The position numbers and the translations under genes are program-made. From the NCBI GenBank assembly GCA_025963425.1, contig JAOPUQ010000049.1:1-24268 (forward strand): a stretch of 24,268 bases of DNA, in the 5' to 3' direction. Positions within the stretch are counted from its first letter, which is position 1. Each line of letters begins with the position of its first letter. The notes under the pieces were generated by a model, which was not told the origin of the DNA, did no database searches, and saw nothing but the letters and a program-made list of their open reading frames with translations. This stretch comes from Modestobacter sp. (GTDB lineage: Bacteria; Actinomycetota; Actinomycetes; Mycobacteriales; Geodermatophilaceae). Shown here piece after piece: positions 1 to 7,004 of this stretch.

Positions 1-29
1 CACCGACTGGGGACCGTTGCCGCGCCGGC

Positions 30-51
30 GTTGCAGTACCGGTTGCAGTAG
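30..51. repeat. Arm-like direct repeat pair A
   Basis: Two copies of GTTGCAGTA(C/G) start at 30 and 42, giving a 12-bp phase. The same arrangement with one-base changes occurs at 495-516 and 15578-15599. Phased short direct repeats beside a tRNA-derived attachment core resemble arm-type sites of tyrosine integrases. That role is inferred, and no integrase gene is in the window. Confidence 0.4.
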
Positions 52-295
52 TCAGGCGACCTTGGCGACTCGAGCTCATCGTGTAGGACGGGCTCGCCAG
101 CTGGGCTTTCAGGCTCCGTGAAGATCAAGTGTCGCCTCTGCCAGAGCAGCCGCCGGTGTGAACTGCAGTTTCGCTGGACGGTCGAGTGGCCTGCTGATGA
201 GACGCGCGGTGCCGACCCAGCCCCTGACCAGCGCTTTCCCGGAGGCAGGCAGCCCATCCGATCCATGACCCCTTGACCGGGGGTCAAGTGCGCGC

Positions 296-326
296 AAAAA
301 GCGGGCCGACCTCACGGCCGACCCGC
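296..326 (-). terminator. Rho-independent terminator of the tRNA-Pro remnant
   Basis: Read on the minus strand, an 11-bp stem (GCGGGTCGGCC pairing with GGTCGGCCCGC, two G-U pairs) closes a GTGA loop and is followed at once by TTTTT. It sits 20 nt downstream of the tRNA 3' end. This is what a native tRNA terminator should look like, so this copy is probably the original chromosomal 3' end. Confidence 0.75.
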
Positions 327-345
327 CTCTGACCTGCGGTTTCTC

Positions 346-389
346 TGTCGGGCTGACAGGATTTGAACCTGCGACCCCTTGACCCCCAG
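346..389 (-). other. tRNA-Pro(GGG) 3' fragment, putative attachment site
   Basis: The minus strand reads from the anticodon loop CTGGGGG through the stem TCAAG, the T-arm (GCAGG-TTCAAAT-CCTGT) and the 3' acceptor strand CAGCCCG plus discriminator A. G34-G35-G36 with G37 is typical of tRNA-Pro. Immediately upstream the sequence stops matching any tRNA: the 5' half (acceptor, D-arm, 5' anticodon stem) is absent. A tRNA cut at the anticodon loop, keeping the 3' half, is the classical footprint of a tyrosine-integrase element. The tRNA itself cannot be functional. Confidence 0.8.
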
Positions 390-494
390 GTAGCGGCGGC
401 CCGTCCGCTGCTGTTCGGGGTTGTGCCGTTGTCGCTGGTGAGGGCCGAGTGACGGTCGCCGGCGTTCCCGTTGGTTCAGGCTCGTTCGTGCCGC

Positions 495-516
495 GTTGCT
501 GTACCGGTTGCTGTAC
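495..516. repeat. Arm-like direct repeat pair B
   Basis: GTTGCTGTAC occurs twice, at 495 and 507, with a 12-bp phase and CGG between. The pair begins 106 nt from the end of the tRNA fragment (389). The equivalent pair C begins exactly 106 nt from the second tRNA fragment, which suggests a preserved attP-like layout. Confidence 0.5.
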
Positions 517-649
517 GCGGCCTTCAGCGAGCTGTCGTCTGCTGGCCGAAGGGGATGCCCTCGAGCCGAAGGCCCGGATGGCGGCCGTCTTCAGGCGACG
601 GGGGTCTAGTCAAGGCTTGCAGTCGACCGCGGAACGGCACGCTGGCCGG

Positions 650-778
650 TCAGGGCCTAGAGACCTGAAAGCTGGTGGCCAGCTTGGCCGTGGAATCGCC
701 GCCGACCCAGACGTCGAAGGTGGAGGCATCGAGAACCCAGCTCCACGGTGGTGTCCCTCTCGTCGCGTTGGCGTCCGC
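650..778 (-). pseudogene. Possible C-terminal fragment of a GH3-type beta-glucosidase
   Basis: On the minus strand an open stretch of about 43 codons ends at 650 and contains DASTFDVWVGGDSTAKL and SFQV shortly before the stop. This resembles the last beta strands of the fibronectin-III-like domain that ends many family 3 glycoside hydrolases (pattern F-x-V-x-V-G-x-S-S). No upstream part of such an enzyme is visible, so if correct it is a scrap. The similarity is from memory and short. A chance frame is the main alternative. Confidence 0.25.
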
Positions 779-906
779 CATCGGTGCACGCGGTGTGGGA
801 CCCTCGGGTGGAGCGGTGGCCCGTCCCGGTTGAGCCGGTGTCTGGTCAATGGGACCAGGACGCCGTGTCCCGCGCCGCGGCGCCTGCGGCCCTACGATCG
901 AGGTCG

Positions 907-1338
907 ATGTCGAATCGGTCGCACCCGCAGGTCCAACTCGGGCAACAGCTGTATGCGGTCCTCGAGCAGTGCCGCAAGCCCGAGGTGCTCTGGGCCAAGC
1001 TCGCCACCGGTCACTACGACTGGCTCGGTGTGCGACGCAACGGCAAGTACGTCCTCGGTCGGCCGCGGCTGTCCGCCGTCGTCCCGGAGGACCCGGGTCC
1101 GCCACCGGACGATGCCACGTCACCGCACCGGATCGAGTCCCTGAGCCCACTCCAGCGTGTCCCCCGGTGGGAGGCGCACGCGACCCCGGAGGAGGCCAGC
1201 GAGACCTTCCGCAGGCTCGTGGTGGGTGACCCCGTCACACCGCTACGCTCCTCGGGGGTGTGGCGGGCTCGTCTGGTCCTGCACGGCCAGGCGGTCGAGG
1301 AGCGGTACGTCGTCCGCCCGCTCCCCCGGCTCCTGTGA
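907..1338 (+). CDS. Hypothetical protein, 143 aa
   Basis: I do not recognise this protein. The frame is open well upstream of 907, but the upstream part is Arg/Pro-rich and reads like non-coding sequence. The ATG at 907 begins a more natural sequence (MSNRSHPQVQLGQQLYAVLE) with a weak AGG just before it. The product is basic, without membrane segments or a signal peptide. It contains the stretch YDWLGVRRNGKYVLGRPRL and ends in RYVVRPLPRLL. It converges on the sugar transporter, with a shared hairpin between them. It lies just inside the tRNA-flanked segment, so it may be cargo of the element. Confidence 0.45.
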   Translation: MSNRSHPQVQLGQQLYAVLEQCRKPEVLWAKLATGHYDWLGVRRNGKYVLGRPRLSAVVPEDPGPPPDDATSPHRIESLSPLQRVPRWEAHATPEEASETFRRLVVGDPVTPLRSSGVWRARLVLHGQAVEERYVVRPLPRLL

Positions 1339-1364
1339 CCGGCCGATCCCGGCCCGGTCACCGC

Positions 1365-1399
1365 CTCGTCACCCCGAGGCCGACCCCCGGGGTGACGAG
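1365..1399. terminator. Bidirectional hairpin between convergent genes
   Basis: A perfect 12-bp inverted repeat (CTCGTCACCCCG and CGGGGTGACGAG) with an 11-nt loop lies between the stop of the 143-aa gene (1338) and the stop of the transporter (1418). No T-tract follows on either side, as is common in high-GC actinobacteria. The position between convergent genes supports a terminator role. Confidence 0.6.
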
Positions 1400-1417
1400 C
1401 GCGACGGACCCGACCGC

Positions 1418-2890
1418 TCACCCGCCGTGGACGCCCACCGGGGCCTCGTGGACGAAGTTGGCCGGGTGGTGCGTCCGGAAGTCGTCCTCGAGCTCCTCGA
1501 GCGACCGGCCTCGGGTTTCCGGTGCGAACTTCTTGACGAAGGTCAGCGAGCCGACGTTCACGACCGCGAACAACCCGAAGGTGAGGGTGGCCCCGAGTGT
1601 GGCGACCAACGGCGGGAAGGCGAAGGAGATAGCGGCGTTGACCGTCCACAGGACGAACACCGCGATGCCCATCGCGAAGCCACGGATCGTCATCGGGAAG
1701 ATCTCCGAAAGCAGCAGCCAGACCAGCGTGCCGATGAACGTCTGCACGAAGAAGACGACGATCAGCATCGCGGCCAGGATCAAGTAGCTGCGGAAGCCCG
1801 ACTCCGGAAGGAGGAAGGACAGCGCCAGGACAGCATGCCCGGCCGCCACACCGGTGAACCCGGTGAGCAGCAGGGGCCGGCGGTTGATCCGACCGATCAG
1901 GACGATCCCCAGAATCGTGCCGACGATCGCCACGACACCGACGGTGATGGTGAGGATGAGGGACGCGCTCGCCCCGAGACCCGTCGACTCGAGGATCGTC
2001 GGCGCGTAGTAGTTCACGGTGTTGATGCCGGTCGCCTGCTGCACCGCGGCGAGCCCGCAGCCGATAAAGAGGATGCGGCGCATCCAGGGAAACGCCCGCA
2101 GGTCACGCAGGGCCGCGCCCTTGTCCTCGGACACGTCACGCTTCGCGTGCTGGGTGATGACGTTGTACTCCTCGGACGCCTCCGCCGGGTCGCGGCTCAG
2201 GCCGAGGACGTGCCTCGTCTCGTCGAACCGCCCCCGCACGGCATACCAGCGCGGTGACTCCGGGAGGAAGAACATCCCGACGAACAGACCCACCGCCGGG
2301 ATGATGGCGACGCTGAGCATCCACCGCCAGACGTGCGGGTCCTTGATGAGCGCGTCCAGGAGCGCGTTCATCGCGAAGGCGAGGAACTGGCCGGTCACGA
2401 TCATCAACTCGTTGATGGTCACCATGCGCCCCCGCCGCTCGGCGGGTGCCATCTCGGCGAGATACAGCGGGCACGTCACCGCAGCAGCCCCGACGCCGAA
2501 CCCGAGCAGGATCCGGCCCGCGGTCATCACGCCCACGTTGGGCGCCGTCGCACAGATCAGGGCCCCGACGAGGAACAGTCCCGCGCAGACGAGGAGGCTG
2601 CCCTTCCGGCCGAGCTTGTCGGCGAGCTTGCCACCGAGCAGGGCGCCGAACGCGGCGCCGGGAAAGAGCAGGGAGCTGACGACGACGGCCTCGGAGAAGG
2701 TCGTCAGGTTGAGGTCGTCCTTCATGTAGAGCAGGGCGCCGGAGATGACGCCGGTGTCGTAGCCGAACAGCAGCCCGCCGAGGGTGGAGATCACCGTCAG
2801 CTTGATCAGGAACCGGTTGTGCGCAGATGAGCGCGACGCTCCGGCGGAGGTTCCGCGGGAGCCGCCGTGAGAGGAGTGCATCGCCGACAT
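1418..2890 (-). CDS. iolT: MFS sugar/inositol H+ symporter (IolT-like)
   Basis: A 490-aa sugar-porter-family member of the major facilitator superfamily, predicted to import myo-inositol or a related polyol with protons across the membrane. Twelve hydrophobic segments are visible. Family signatures in order: GGLLFGYDTGVISGALLYM in helix 1, KLADKLGRKG in the helix 2-3 loop, PLYLAEMAPAERRGRMV after helix 4, PESPRWYAVRGR before the central loop, QQATGINTVNYYAPTI in helix 7, and PETRGRSLEELE at the C-terminus. The frame runs much further upstream, but ATG 2890 is preceded by AAAGAGG and starts the usual short hydrophilic N-tail, so the longer version is rejected. The inositol assignment rests on the adjacent iol genes and on the PLYLAEMAP/INELMIVTGQ region. 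Glucose, xylose or galactose remain possible. No TGTCCTGACA motif is seen upstream. Confidence 0.85.
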   Translation of the reverse strand: MSAMHSSHGGSRGTSAGASRSSAHNRFLIKLTVISTLGGLLFGYDTGVISGALLYMKDDLNLTTFSEAVVVSSLLFPGAAFGALLGGKLADKLGRKGSLLVCAGLFLVGALICATAPNVGVMTAGRILLGFGVGAAAVTCPLYLAEMAPAERRGRMVTINELMIVTGQFLAFAMNALLDALIKDPHVWRWMLSVAIIPAVGLFVGMFFLPESPRWYAVRGRFDETRHVLGLSRDPAEASEEYNVITQHAKRDVSEDKGAALRDLRAFPWMRRILFIGCGLAAVQQATGINTVNYYAPTILESTGLGASASLILTITVGVVAIVGTILGIVLIGRINRRPLLLTGFTGVAAGHAVLALSFLLPESGFRSYLILAAMLIVVFFVQTFIGTLVWLLLSEIFPMTIRGFAMGIAVFVLWTVNAAISFAFPPLVATLGATLTFGLFAVVNVGSLTFVKKFAPETRGRSLEELEDDFRTHHPANFVHEAPVGVHGG

Positions 2891-3209
2891 GGCGCCTCTT
2901 TCCGGGTGGAGGCCATCGTGGCCCGGGACATGGGGGTGGGACATGCAGGTGGAGCTTCCGTGCGCGGTCGGGATCGGGATCGGTTGTGCGGATCGGTGAT
3001 CCGCACGTCGGGCTCGGGGGTCGGTGCCCGCCGGGGCGCGGTCGAGGTCGCTCGTCCGGCGGTCAGGGGCCGCGGCGACGGAAGAGGACCCGGATGGCCG
3101 ACCGTCGGCAGGACGTTCCTCGTGCTGACCCGGTCCGCGAGGCGGACGGCCACCGCGCCCGGCGGCGAGCCGGACGCCGGCTGCTGGGACGGCCGGGGAT
3201 GATGGCCCC
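2891..3209. other. Divergent promoter region (transporter / FUSC)
   Basis: This 319-bp stretch separates the divergent transporter and FUSC genes and must hold both promoters. Apart from the inverted repeat at 2986-3006, no clear -35/-10 pair or known operator was found. The open frames in it are Arg-rich and unlikely to be genes. Confidence 0.5.
2986..3006. promoter_or_regulatory. Perfect inverted repeat upstream of the transporter gene
   Basis: GTGCGGATC and GATCCGCAC are exact 9-bp arms around a GGT spacer, about 96 bp upstream of the transporter start. This may be an operator for an unidentified regulator or a hairpin in the transcript leader. It is unlike the TGTCCTGACA motif found at the iol promoters. 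Confidence 0.4.
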
Positions 3210-4451
3210 ATGAGCCGATGGGGACGGGAGCGGCGTCCGTCCCTGCGCGGCCTGGCCCCCGGGTTGCTGCTCCTGGTACGCAGACGCGGACGGTCCGCGG
3301 TCCTGCGCGCGCTGCGGATGACGGGCGCGACCGTGGCCGCCTTCCTCGTCGCCCAGCTGGCCGGACTGCACACCCCGCCGCCGCTGATCGCCGCGCTCAC
3401 TGCACTGCTGGTGGTGCAGGCCACGTTGACCAGCACCCTGGTCAACGGGGTCCAGCGGGTCCTCGCCGTGGTGTCCGGGGTGGCCTTGGCCGTGCTGTTC
3501 GTGGCGGTCGTGGGGCTCACCTGGTGGAGTTTGGCTGTGCTTGTCGCGGCGTCGATCCTCGTCGGCCAGCTCCTCCGGCTGGGTCCCCACCTGGTGGAGG
3601 TGCCGATCAGCGCCATGCTGGTCCTGGGGGTGGGTGCCTCGGGAGTGGAGTCCGTTGGCGGGAACCGCGTGCTGGAGACGCTCATCGGCGCGGCCGTGGG
3701 CATGCTCGTCAACGTGGTCTTCCCGCCCGGGGTCCAGACCCGGTACGCGGCCCAGTCGGTCGAGAGGTTCGCCGATGAGATCGGCGCGCTGCTGGACCAC
3801 GCGGCCGGCGCGCTGTTCGCCGGGCCCGTGACCGCTGAGCAGTCGGCACGCTGGCTCTACGATGCCCGCCGCCTCAACCGGCACGTGCCCCGGCTGGACC
3901 GTGCGCTCGCCCACGCGGAGGAGAGCCGTCGGCTCAACCTCCGGGCCCTGCGCAGCCCGCCGGTGGCGCCGGGGATGCGTCCCGGGCTGGATGCCCTCGA
4001 GTACACGTCGGTCTCGCTTCGGACGCTGTTCCGCGCGATCGATGACGCCACCCGTGAGAGGACGGGCACGCAGGACGACGGCGACTACGCCGAGACCATC
4101 CGGCTCACCACCGGGAGCCTGCTGGAGCGCATGGGCACCGTGGTCCGCGAGTTCGGCTGCCTCCTGACGACGGGACCCGTGCATGCGGACGTCCCCGGCG
4201 GGGGCCGGCTGTCCGGCGCCCTGGCGGCGCTCCGCAGCGGTCGGGCTCTGGTAGCCGACCTGCTCCTCAGCGACCCGCGTAGCAGGACGGGGCTGTGGGA
4301 ACTGAATTCCGCGCTGCTGACGACCGTCGACCGCATGCTCGACGAGCTCGGTCCCGGCCTCCCGCAGACTGCCACGGTGCCCACCGTGAAGGCCCGGATG
4401 GCTGCGCTGCAGGCCGCGCAGCGGCTGCGCCTGGGCCATCGCACCCCCTGA
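3210..4451 (+). CDS. FUSC-family inner-membrane protein (aromatic acid exporter type)
   Basis: A 413-aa protein with an N-terminal block of about six hydrophobic segments (roughly residues 38-175, for example VAAFLVAQLAGL, LIAALTALLVVQATL, VLAVVSGVALAVLFVAVVGL, LETLIGAAVGMLVNVVFPPG) followed by a long, charged, largely helical cytoplasmic part. This is the half-size layout of FUSC/ArAE proteins, which are often annotated as aromatic acid or drug exporters. The motif IGAAVGMLVNVVFPPG before the soluble domain is typical. ATG 3210 follows a GGGG-rich weak ribosome site. The gene is divergent from the transporter and convergent with the tautomerase gene. No link to inositol breakdown is evident, and its substrate cannot be told. 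Confidence 0.75.
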   Translation: MSRWGRERRPSLRGLAPGLLLLVRRRGRSAVLRALRMTGATVAAFLVAQLAGLHTPPPLIAALTALLVVQATLTSTLVNGVQRVLAVVSGVALAVLFVAVVGLTWWSLAVLVAASILVGQLLRLGPHLVEVPISAMLVLGVGASGVESVGGNRVLETLIGAAVGMLVNVVFPPGVQTRYAAQSVERFADEIGALLDHAAGALFAGPVTAEQSARWLYDARRLNRHVPRLDRALAHAEESRRLNLRALRSPPVAPGMRPGLDALEYTSVSLRTLFRAIDDATRERTGTQDDGDYAETIRLTTGSLLERMGTVVREFGCLLTTGPVHADVPGGGRLSGALAALRSGRALVADLLLSDPRSRTGLWELNSALLTTVDRMLDELGPGLPQTATVPTVKARMAALQAAQRLRLGHRTP

Positions 4452-4522
4452 TTCCACCGCTCGGTCGGTCGGGACGACCCGGTGTCGTGCTGACATGACG
4501 GCTCCTCCGGACGGACGGGCGC

Positions 4523-4564
4523 GGGTGGACGACGACAGGTGGACGACGACGGGGGGACGACGAC
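4523..4564. repeat. Three 14-bp tandem repeats
   Basis: Units at 4523, 4537 and 4551 share GGxGGACGACGAC. They fill the gap between the convergent FUSC and tautomerase genes. This looks like simple slippage-type sequence. No function is apparent. Confidence 0.6.
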
Positions 4565-4570
4565 GGGGGG

Positions 4571-4963
4571 TCAGAGGTCGCCGTCCAGGAACTGGGCTCG
4601 TCCCAGCCCGAAGGACCAGTCCTCGCGGGTGTTGCCCATGACCGACACGACGAGGTCGCCGGCGGGCAGCCCGGTGACCTCCCCGAGCCGCCGGCACAGA
4701 CCGGCGTAGAGCGCTCGCTTCTGCTCCTCGGAACGCCCCTGCTGGAAGACCTGCAGGACTACCAGGTCGTCGGTGCGCTCGATCCCGAGCCCTGTGTCCT
4801 CGCAGATCAGCTGGCCCGGACGGTGCTCGGCGATGACCTGGTACCGGTCCCGCGGCGGCGCGGCGAAGACATCGAGCATGACCTCCTGAACCGTGTCGGC
4901 GAGCAGCCGCAACTGCGCAGGAGTGCGCCGTCCCTCGATGACGTCGATGCGCACCAACGGCAT
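4571..4963 (-). CDS. Tautomerase-family protein (4-oxalocrotonate tautomerase/MIF superfamily)
   Basis: A 130-aa protein beginning MPLVRIDVIEGRRTPAQ. After Met removal, Pro1 would be the catalytic base, the hallmark of the superfamily. The later stretches DRYQVIAEHRPG, GIERTDDLVVLQV and WSFGLGRAQFL match the longer two-half members. They probably catalyse keto-enol tautomerisation of a 2-oxo acid. ATG 4963 has GAGGAGG six bases upstream, and an earlier in-frame start gives an unrelated Arg/Ser extension. A palindromic TGTCAGGACA (5023-5032) lies 60 bp upstream, the same motif as at the iolC promoters. The gene therefore appears to be co-regulated with inositol breakdown, whose intermediates include several enolisable ketones. 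The substrate is unknown. Confidence 0.8.
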   Translation of the reverse strand: MPLVRIDVIEGRRTPAQLRLLADTVQEVMLDVFAAPPRDRYQVIAEHRPGQLICEDTGLGIERTDDLVVLQVFQQGRSEEQKRALYAGLCRRLGEVTGLPAGDLVVSVMGNTREDWSFGLGRAQFLDGDL

Positions 4964-5022
4964 GGGGAACCTCCTCGACGAGCGGCCAGCCGAGGTGACC
5001 CCGGCCACATGCCGAGGGACTA

Positions 5023-5032
5023 TGTCAGGACA
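5023..5032. promoter_or_regulatory. IolR-like operator upstream of the tautomerase gene
   Basis: TGTCAGGACA is the reverse complement of TGTCCTGACA at the iolC1 promoter. It sits 60 bp upstream of the tautomerase ATG and between it and the GntR stop. As recalled, the IolR consensus of Corynebacterium glutamicum is KGWCHTRACA, which this fits. Binding here is inferred. Confidence 0.6.
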
Positions 5033-5066
5033 TCAAGACTTTGTCGAGAGTCGGTCCGAGAGGGGC

Positions 5067-5804
5067 TCAGCGGCCGACGAGGGTGGTCTCGAAGTCATAG
5101 CGGGAGGCCCGGTACACGTGCCGGCCGTGCTCCACGGCAGCACCCTGGTCGTCGAACGCCGTGCGCTCCATGGTCAGCAGGGCCGACCGTGGCGGCTCCT
5201 CGAGCAGGCGCGCCTCGTCCGCCCGGGCGAGCCGGGCACCGATCCGCTGATGTGCCACGCGCAGGTGCACACCCTGGGTGCGCAGGTACTGGTAGAGCCC
5301 GCGTTCGGTGAGGTCCTCCAGCGTCGGCTCGAAGCGGCCGGGCAGGTAGTTGGTCAGCATGGCGAGCGGCTCGCCGCGGGTCCGGCGCAGCCGGCGCAGG
5401 GCCACCACCTCCGCCCCGACGGCGAGGTCCAGCTCCTCTGCGATGTCCGCGGGCGCCGGGAGCCGCTCCAGCGAGAGGATCTCCGTGGTCGGCGCTTCGC
5501 CACCGCGGGCGAGGTCGTCATAGAGGCTGGTCAGCTCCACCGACCGTCGGACGTGCGGCTGGATCACCTGCGTGCCCACCCCGCGCTTGCGGACGAGTAG
5601 ACCCTTGTCGACGAGCTCCTGGACGGCTCGGCGGACGGTCGGGCGGGAGAGCCCATGGTTCTCGGCCAGCAGGATCTCGTTTGCCAGCCGCGAACCGGCG
5701 GGCAGCGTGCCGTCGGTGATCGCGTCCTCGATGGCCTTCGCGAGCTGGAAGTACAGCGGGGTCGGGCTGGAGCGGTCGATTTCGAAGGTCGGCGTGACGG
5801 CCAC
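5067..5804 (-). CDS. iolR: GntR-family regulator with UTRA domain (IolR-like), copy 1
   Basis: A 245-aa repressor-type protein with an N-terminal winged helix (about residues 8-78, beginning DRSSPTPLYFQLAKAIEDAI, recognition region GLSRPTVRRAVQELVDKGLL, wing KRGVGTQV) and a C-terminal UTRA ligand-binding domain (about 95-240, ending ASRYDFETTLVGR). GTG 5804 is chosen because GAGGAGGA lies just upstream and because the paralogue at 17763 starts at the same place. The gene is divergent from iolC and very probably controls the iol genes. The effector would be inositol or an intermediate such as a phosphorylated ketogluconate, but this is inference. From GLSRPTV onward, 50 residues are identical to copy 2, so both proteins should bind the same operators. 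Confidence 0.85.
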   Translation of the reverse strand: MAVTPTFEIDRSSPTPLYFQLAKAIEDAITDGTLPAGSRLANEILLAENHGLSRPTVRRAVQELVDKGLLVRKRGVGTQVIQPHVRRSVELTSLYDDLARGGEAPTTEILSLERLPAPADIAEELDLAVGAEVVALRRLRRTRGEPLAMLTNYLPGRFEPTLEDLTERGLYQYLRTQGVHLRVAHQRIGARLARADEARLLEEPPRSALLTMERTAFDDQGAAVEHGRHVYRASRYDFETTLVGR

Positions 5805-5930
5805 CTGGTCCTCCTCGTCCGGGCGCCGGCGGAGCGACTCCCGGCGGCTCCACCCGCACGATCGCATCCTCCCCTGGGTCGCGACCTCCCTCGTCGGGGT
5901 GATGAGACGTTCCGTGAGCTGATGTCCTTA

Positions 5931-5950
5931 TGTCCTGACAAAGTCTTGAC
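5931..5950 (+). promoter_or_regulatory. Operator and promoter of iolC1
   Basis: TGTCCTGACA (5931-5940) is followed by TTGACG at 5945-5950 as a probable -35 box and, 18 bp later, by CACAGT as a poor -10 box. The same layout (TTGACA, 18 bp, CACAGT) is conserved at iolC2. The motif ends 78 bp before the iolC1 start. A GntR repressor bound here would overlap the -35 region. Confidence 0.6.
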
Positions 5951-6017
5951 GACGCGATGTGCCGAGGCGCACAGTGCTGGAGGCACTCGCCGGACGACGG
6001 ACAGAACGGAGCCGACC

Positions 6018-7004
6018 GTGGAGAACCAGCCCGACGTGGTCGTGATGGGCCGGAGCGGCGTCGACATCTACCCGCTGCAGATTGGGGTCGGCCTGGAGGA
6101 TGTCGAGACGTTCGGCAAGTTCCTGGGTGGCAGTGCGGCCAACGTGGCCGTCGCGGCCGCTCGCCTCGGGCGCTCCCCTGCGCTGATCACCGGCGTCGGC
6201 GACGACCCGTTCGGTCGATTCGTCCGCCGCGCGCTGCGCGACCTCGGGGTCGACGACCGTCTCGTCGTCGTCGACCGCGAACACCCCACCCCGGTGACGT
6301 TCTGCGAGATCTTCCCGCCCGACGACTTCCCGTTGTACTTCTACCGCCGGCCCACGGCGCCCGACCTGCAGGTCCGACCGTGGGACGTCGACCTCGACGC
6401 CGTCCGTGCAGCAGAGCTGTTTTGGGCGACGGTGACCGGCTTGTCCGAGGAGCCGAGCCGGTCGGCTCACCACTCCGCCTGGGAGGCGCGGGGCCGACGC
6501 CGGCACACCGTGCTGGACCTGGACTACCGGCCGATGTTCTGGTCCTCGACGGAGGAAGCATCGGCCCAGGTCCGCGCCGCACTCCCCCACGTCACGGTCG
6601 CCGTCGGCAACCGGGAGGAGTGCGAGGTCGCCGTCGGAGAGACCGATCCCGACCGGGCGGCCGACGCCCTGCTCGAGGCCGGGGTGGAGCTGGCCGTGGT
6701 CAAGCAGGGACCGCGAGGTGTCCTCGGCAAGACCCGGACCGAGCGGGTCGTCGTCCCGCCCACACCGGTCGACGTCGTCAACGGCCTGGGTGCCGGCGAC
6801 GCGTTCGGCGGCTCCCTGGTCCACGGTCTGCTCACCGGACGCCCACTCGAGGTCCTGCTGCGGAATGCCAACGCGGCCGGCGCGATCGTCGCCTCGCGAC
6901 TGGAGTGCTCGACCGCCATGCCGACCGCGGCGGAGGTCGACGCGCACGTGGCCGCCCACGCTCCGCACCTGCCCGTCACCCGACTGGAGGACACCCATGT
7001 CTGA
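6018..7004 (+). CDS. iolC: 5-dehydro-2-deoxygluconokinase IolC, copy 1
   Basis: A 328-aa PfkB/ribokinase-family kinase that phosphorylates 2-deoxy-5-keto-D-gluconate at C6 with ATP, in the cytoplasm. N-terminal substrate-side motifs are GRSGVDIYPLQ, FLGGSAANVAVAAARLG and GDDPFGRFVRRAL. The C-terminal PfkB signature NGLGAGDAFGGS contains the catalytic base D261. The GTG at 6018 with GGAG six bases upstream aligns with the ATG of copy 2, so the longer upstream frame is not used. It overlaps the aldolase gene by 8 nt, implying coupled translation. It is close to copy 2 throughout, and both look functional. Confidence 0.92.
   Translation: MENQPDVVVMGRSGVDIYPLQIGVGLEDVETFGKFLGGSAANVAVAAARLGRSPALITGVGDDPFGRFVRRALRDLGVDDRLVVVDREHPTPVTFCEIFPPDDFPLYFYRRPTAPDLQVRPWDVDLDAVRAAELFWATVTGLSEEPSRSAHHSAWEARGRRRHTVLDLDYRPMFWSSTEEASAQVRAALPHVTVAVGNREECEVAVGETDPDRAADALLEAGVELAVVKQGPRGVLGKTRTERVVVPPTPVDVVNGLGAGDAFGGSLVHGLLTGRPLEVLLRNANAAGAIVASRLECSTAMPTAAEVDAHVAAHAPHLPVTRLEDTHV

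Larger units (their letters stand above)
268..392 (-). repeat. Repeat copy 1 (tRNA-Pro 3' end plus terminator)
   Basis: About 125 bp that recurs in diverged form at 15349-15475. Both copies hold, in the same order, a CCTTGACC stretch, a GC-rich hairpin, the box CCTCTRACC, and the 3' half of a tRNA-Pro gene read on the minus strand. The two copies bracket the first iol cluster as direct repeats, consistent with the ends of an integrated element. Confidence 0.65.
1..906. other. Gene-poor region with tRNA/att remnants
   Basis: No convincing intact gene is visible here. Open frames on both strands overlap one another and look like high-GC chance frames. What can be recognised is two pairs of arm-like direct repeats (30-51 and 495-516), a tRNA-Pro 3' fragment with its terminator (296-389), and a possible C-terminal scrap of a larger enzyme on the minus strand (650-778). 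The mix looks like the worn end of an integrated element. Confidence 0.5.

Noticed and set aside
271..288. CTTGACCGGGGGTCAAG, which looks like a tRNA-Pro anticodon arm on the plus strand
   Set aside because: It differs from the anticodon arm by one base, but no T-arm, D-arm or acceptor sequence surrounds it. The equivalent place in repeat copy 2 does not keep the symmetry, so it is noted only as part of the repeat.
2891..3712. Upstream extension of the transporter frame to give a 764-residue protein
   Set aside because: The extension is Arg/Ser/Pro-rich, overlaps the divergent FUSC gene, and a good ribosome site with the normal family N-terminus is found at 2890.
3063..4697. Minus-strand open frame of over 500 codons across the FUSC gene
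   Set aside because: The composition (His, Gln, Arg and Gly runs) and full overlap with a recognisable membrane-protein gene mark it as an antisense shadow.
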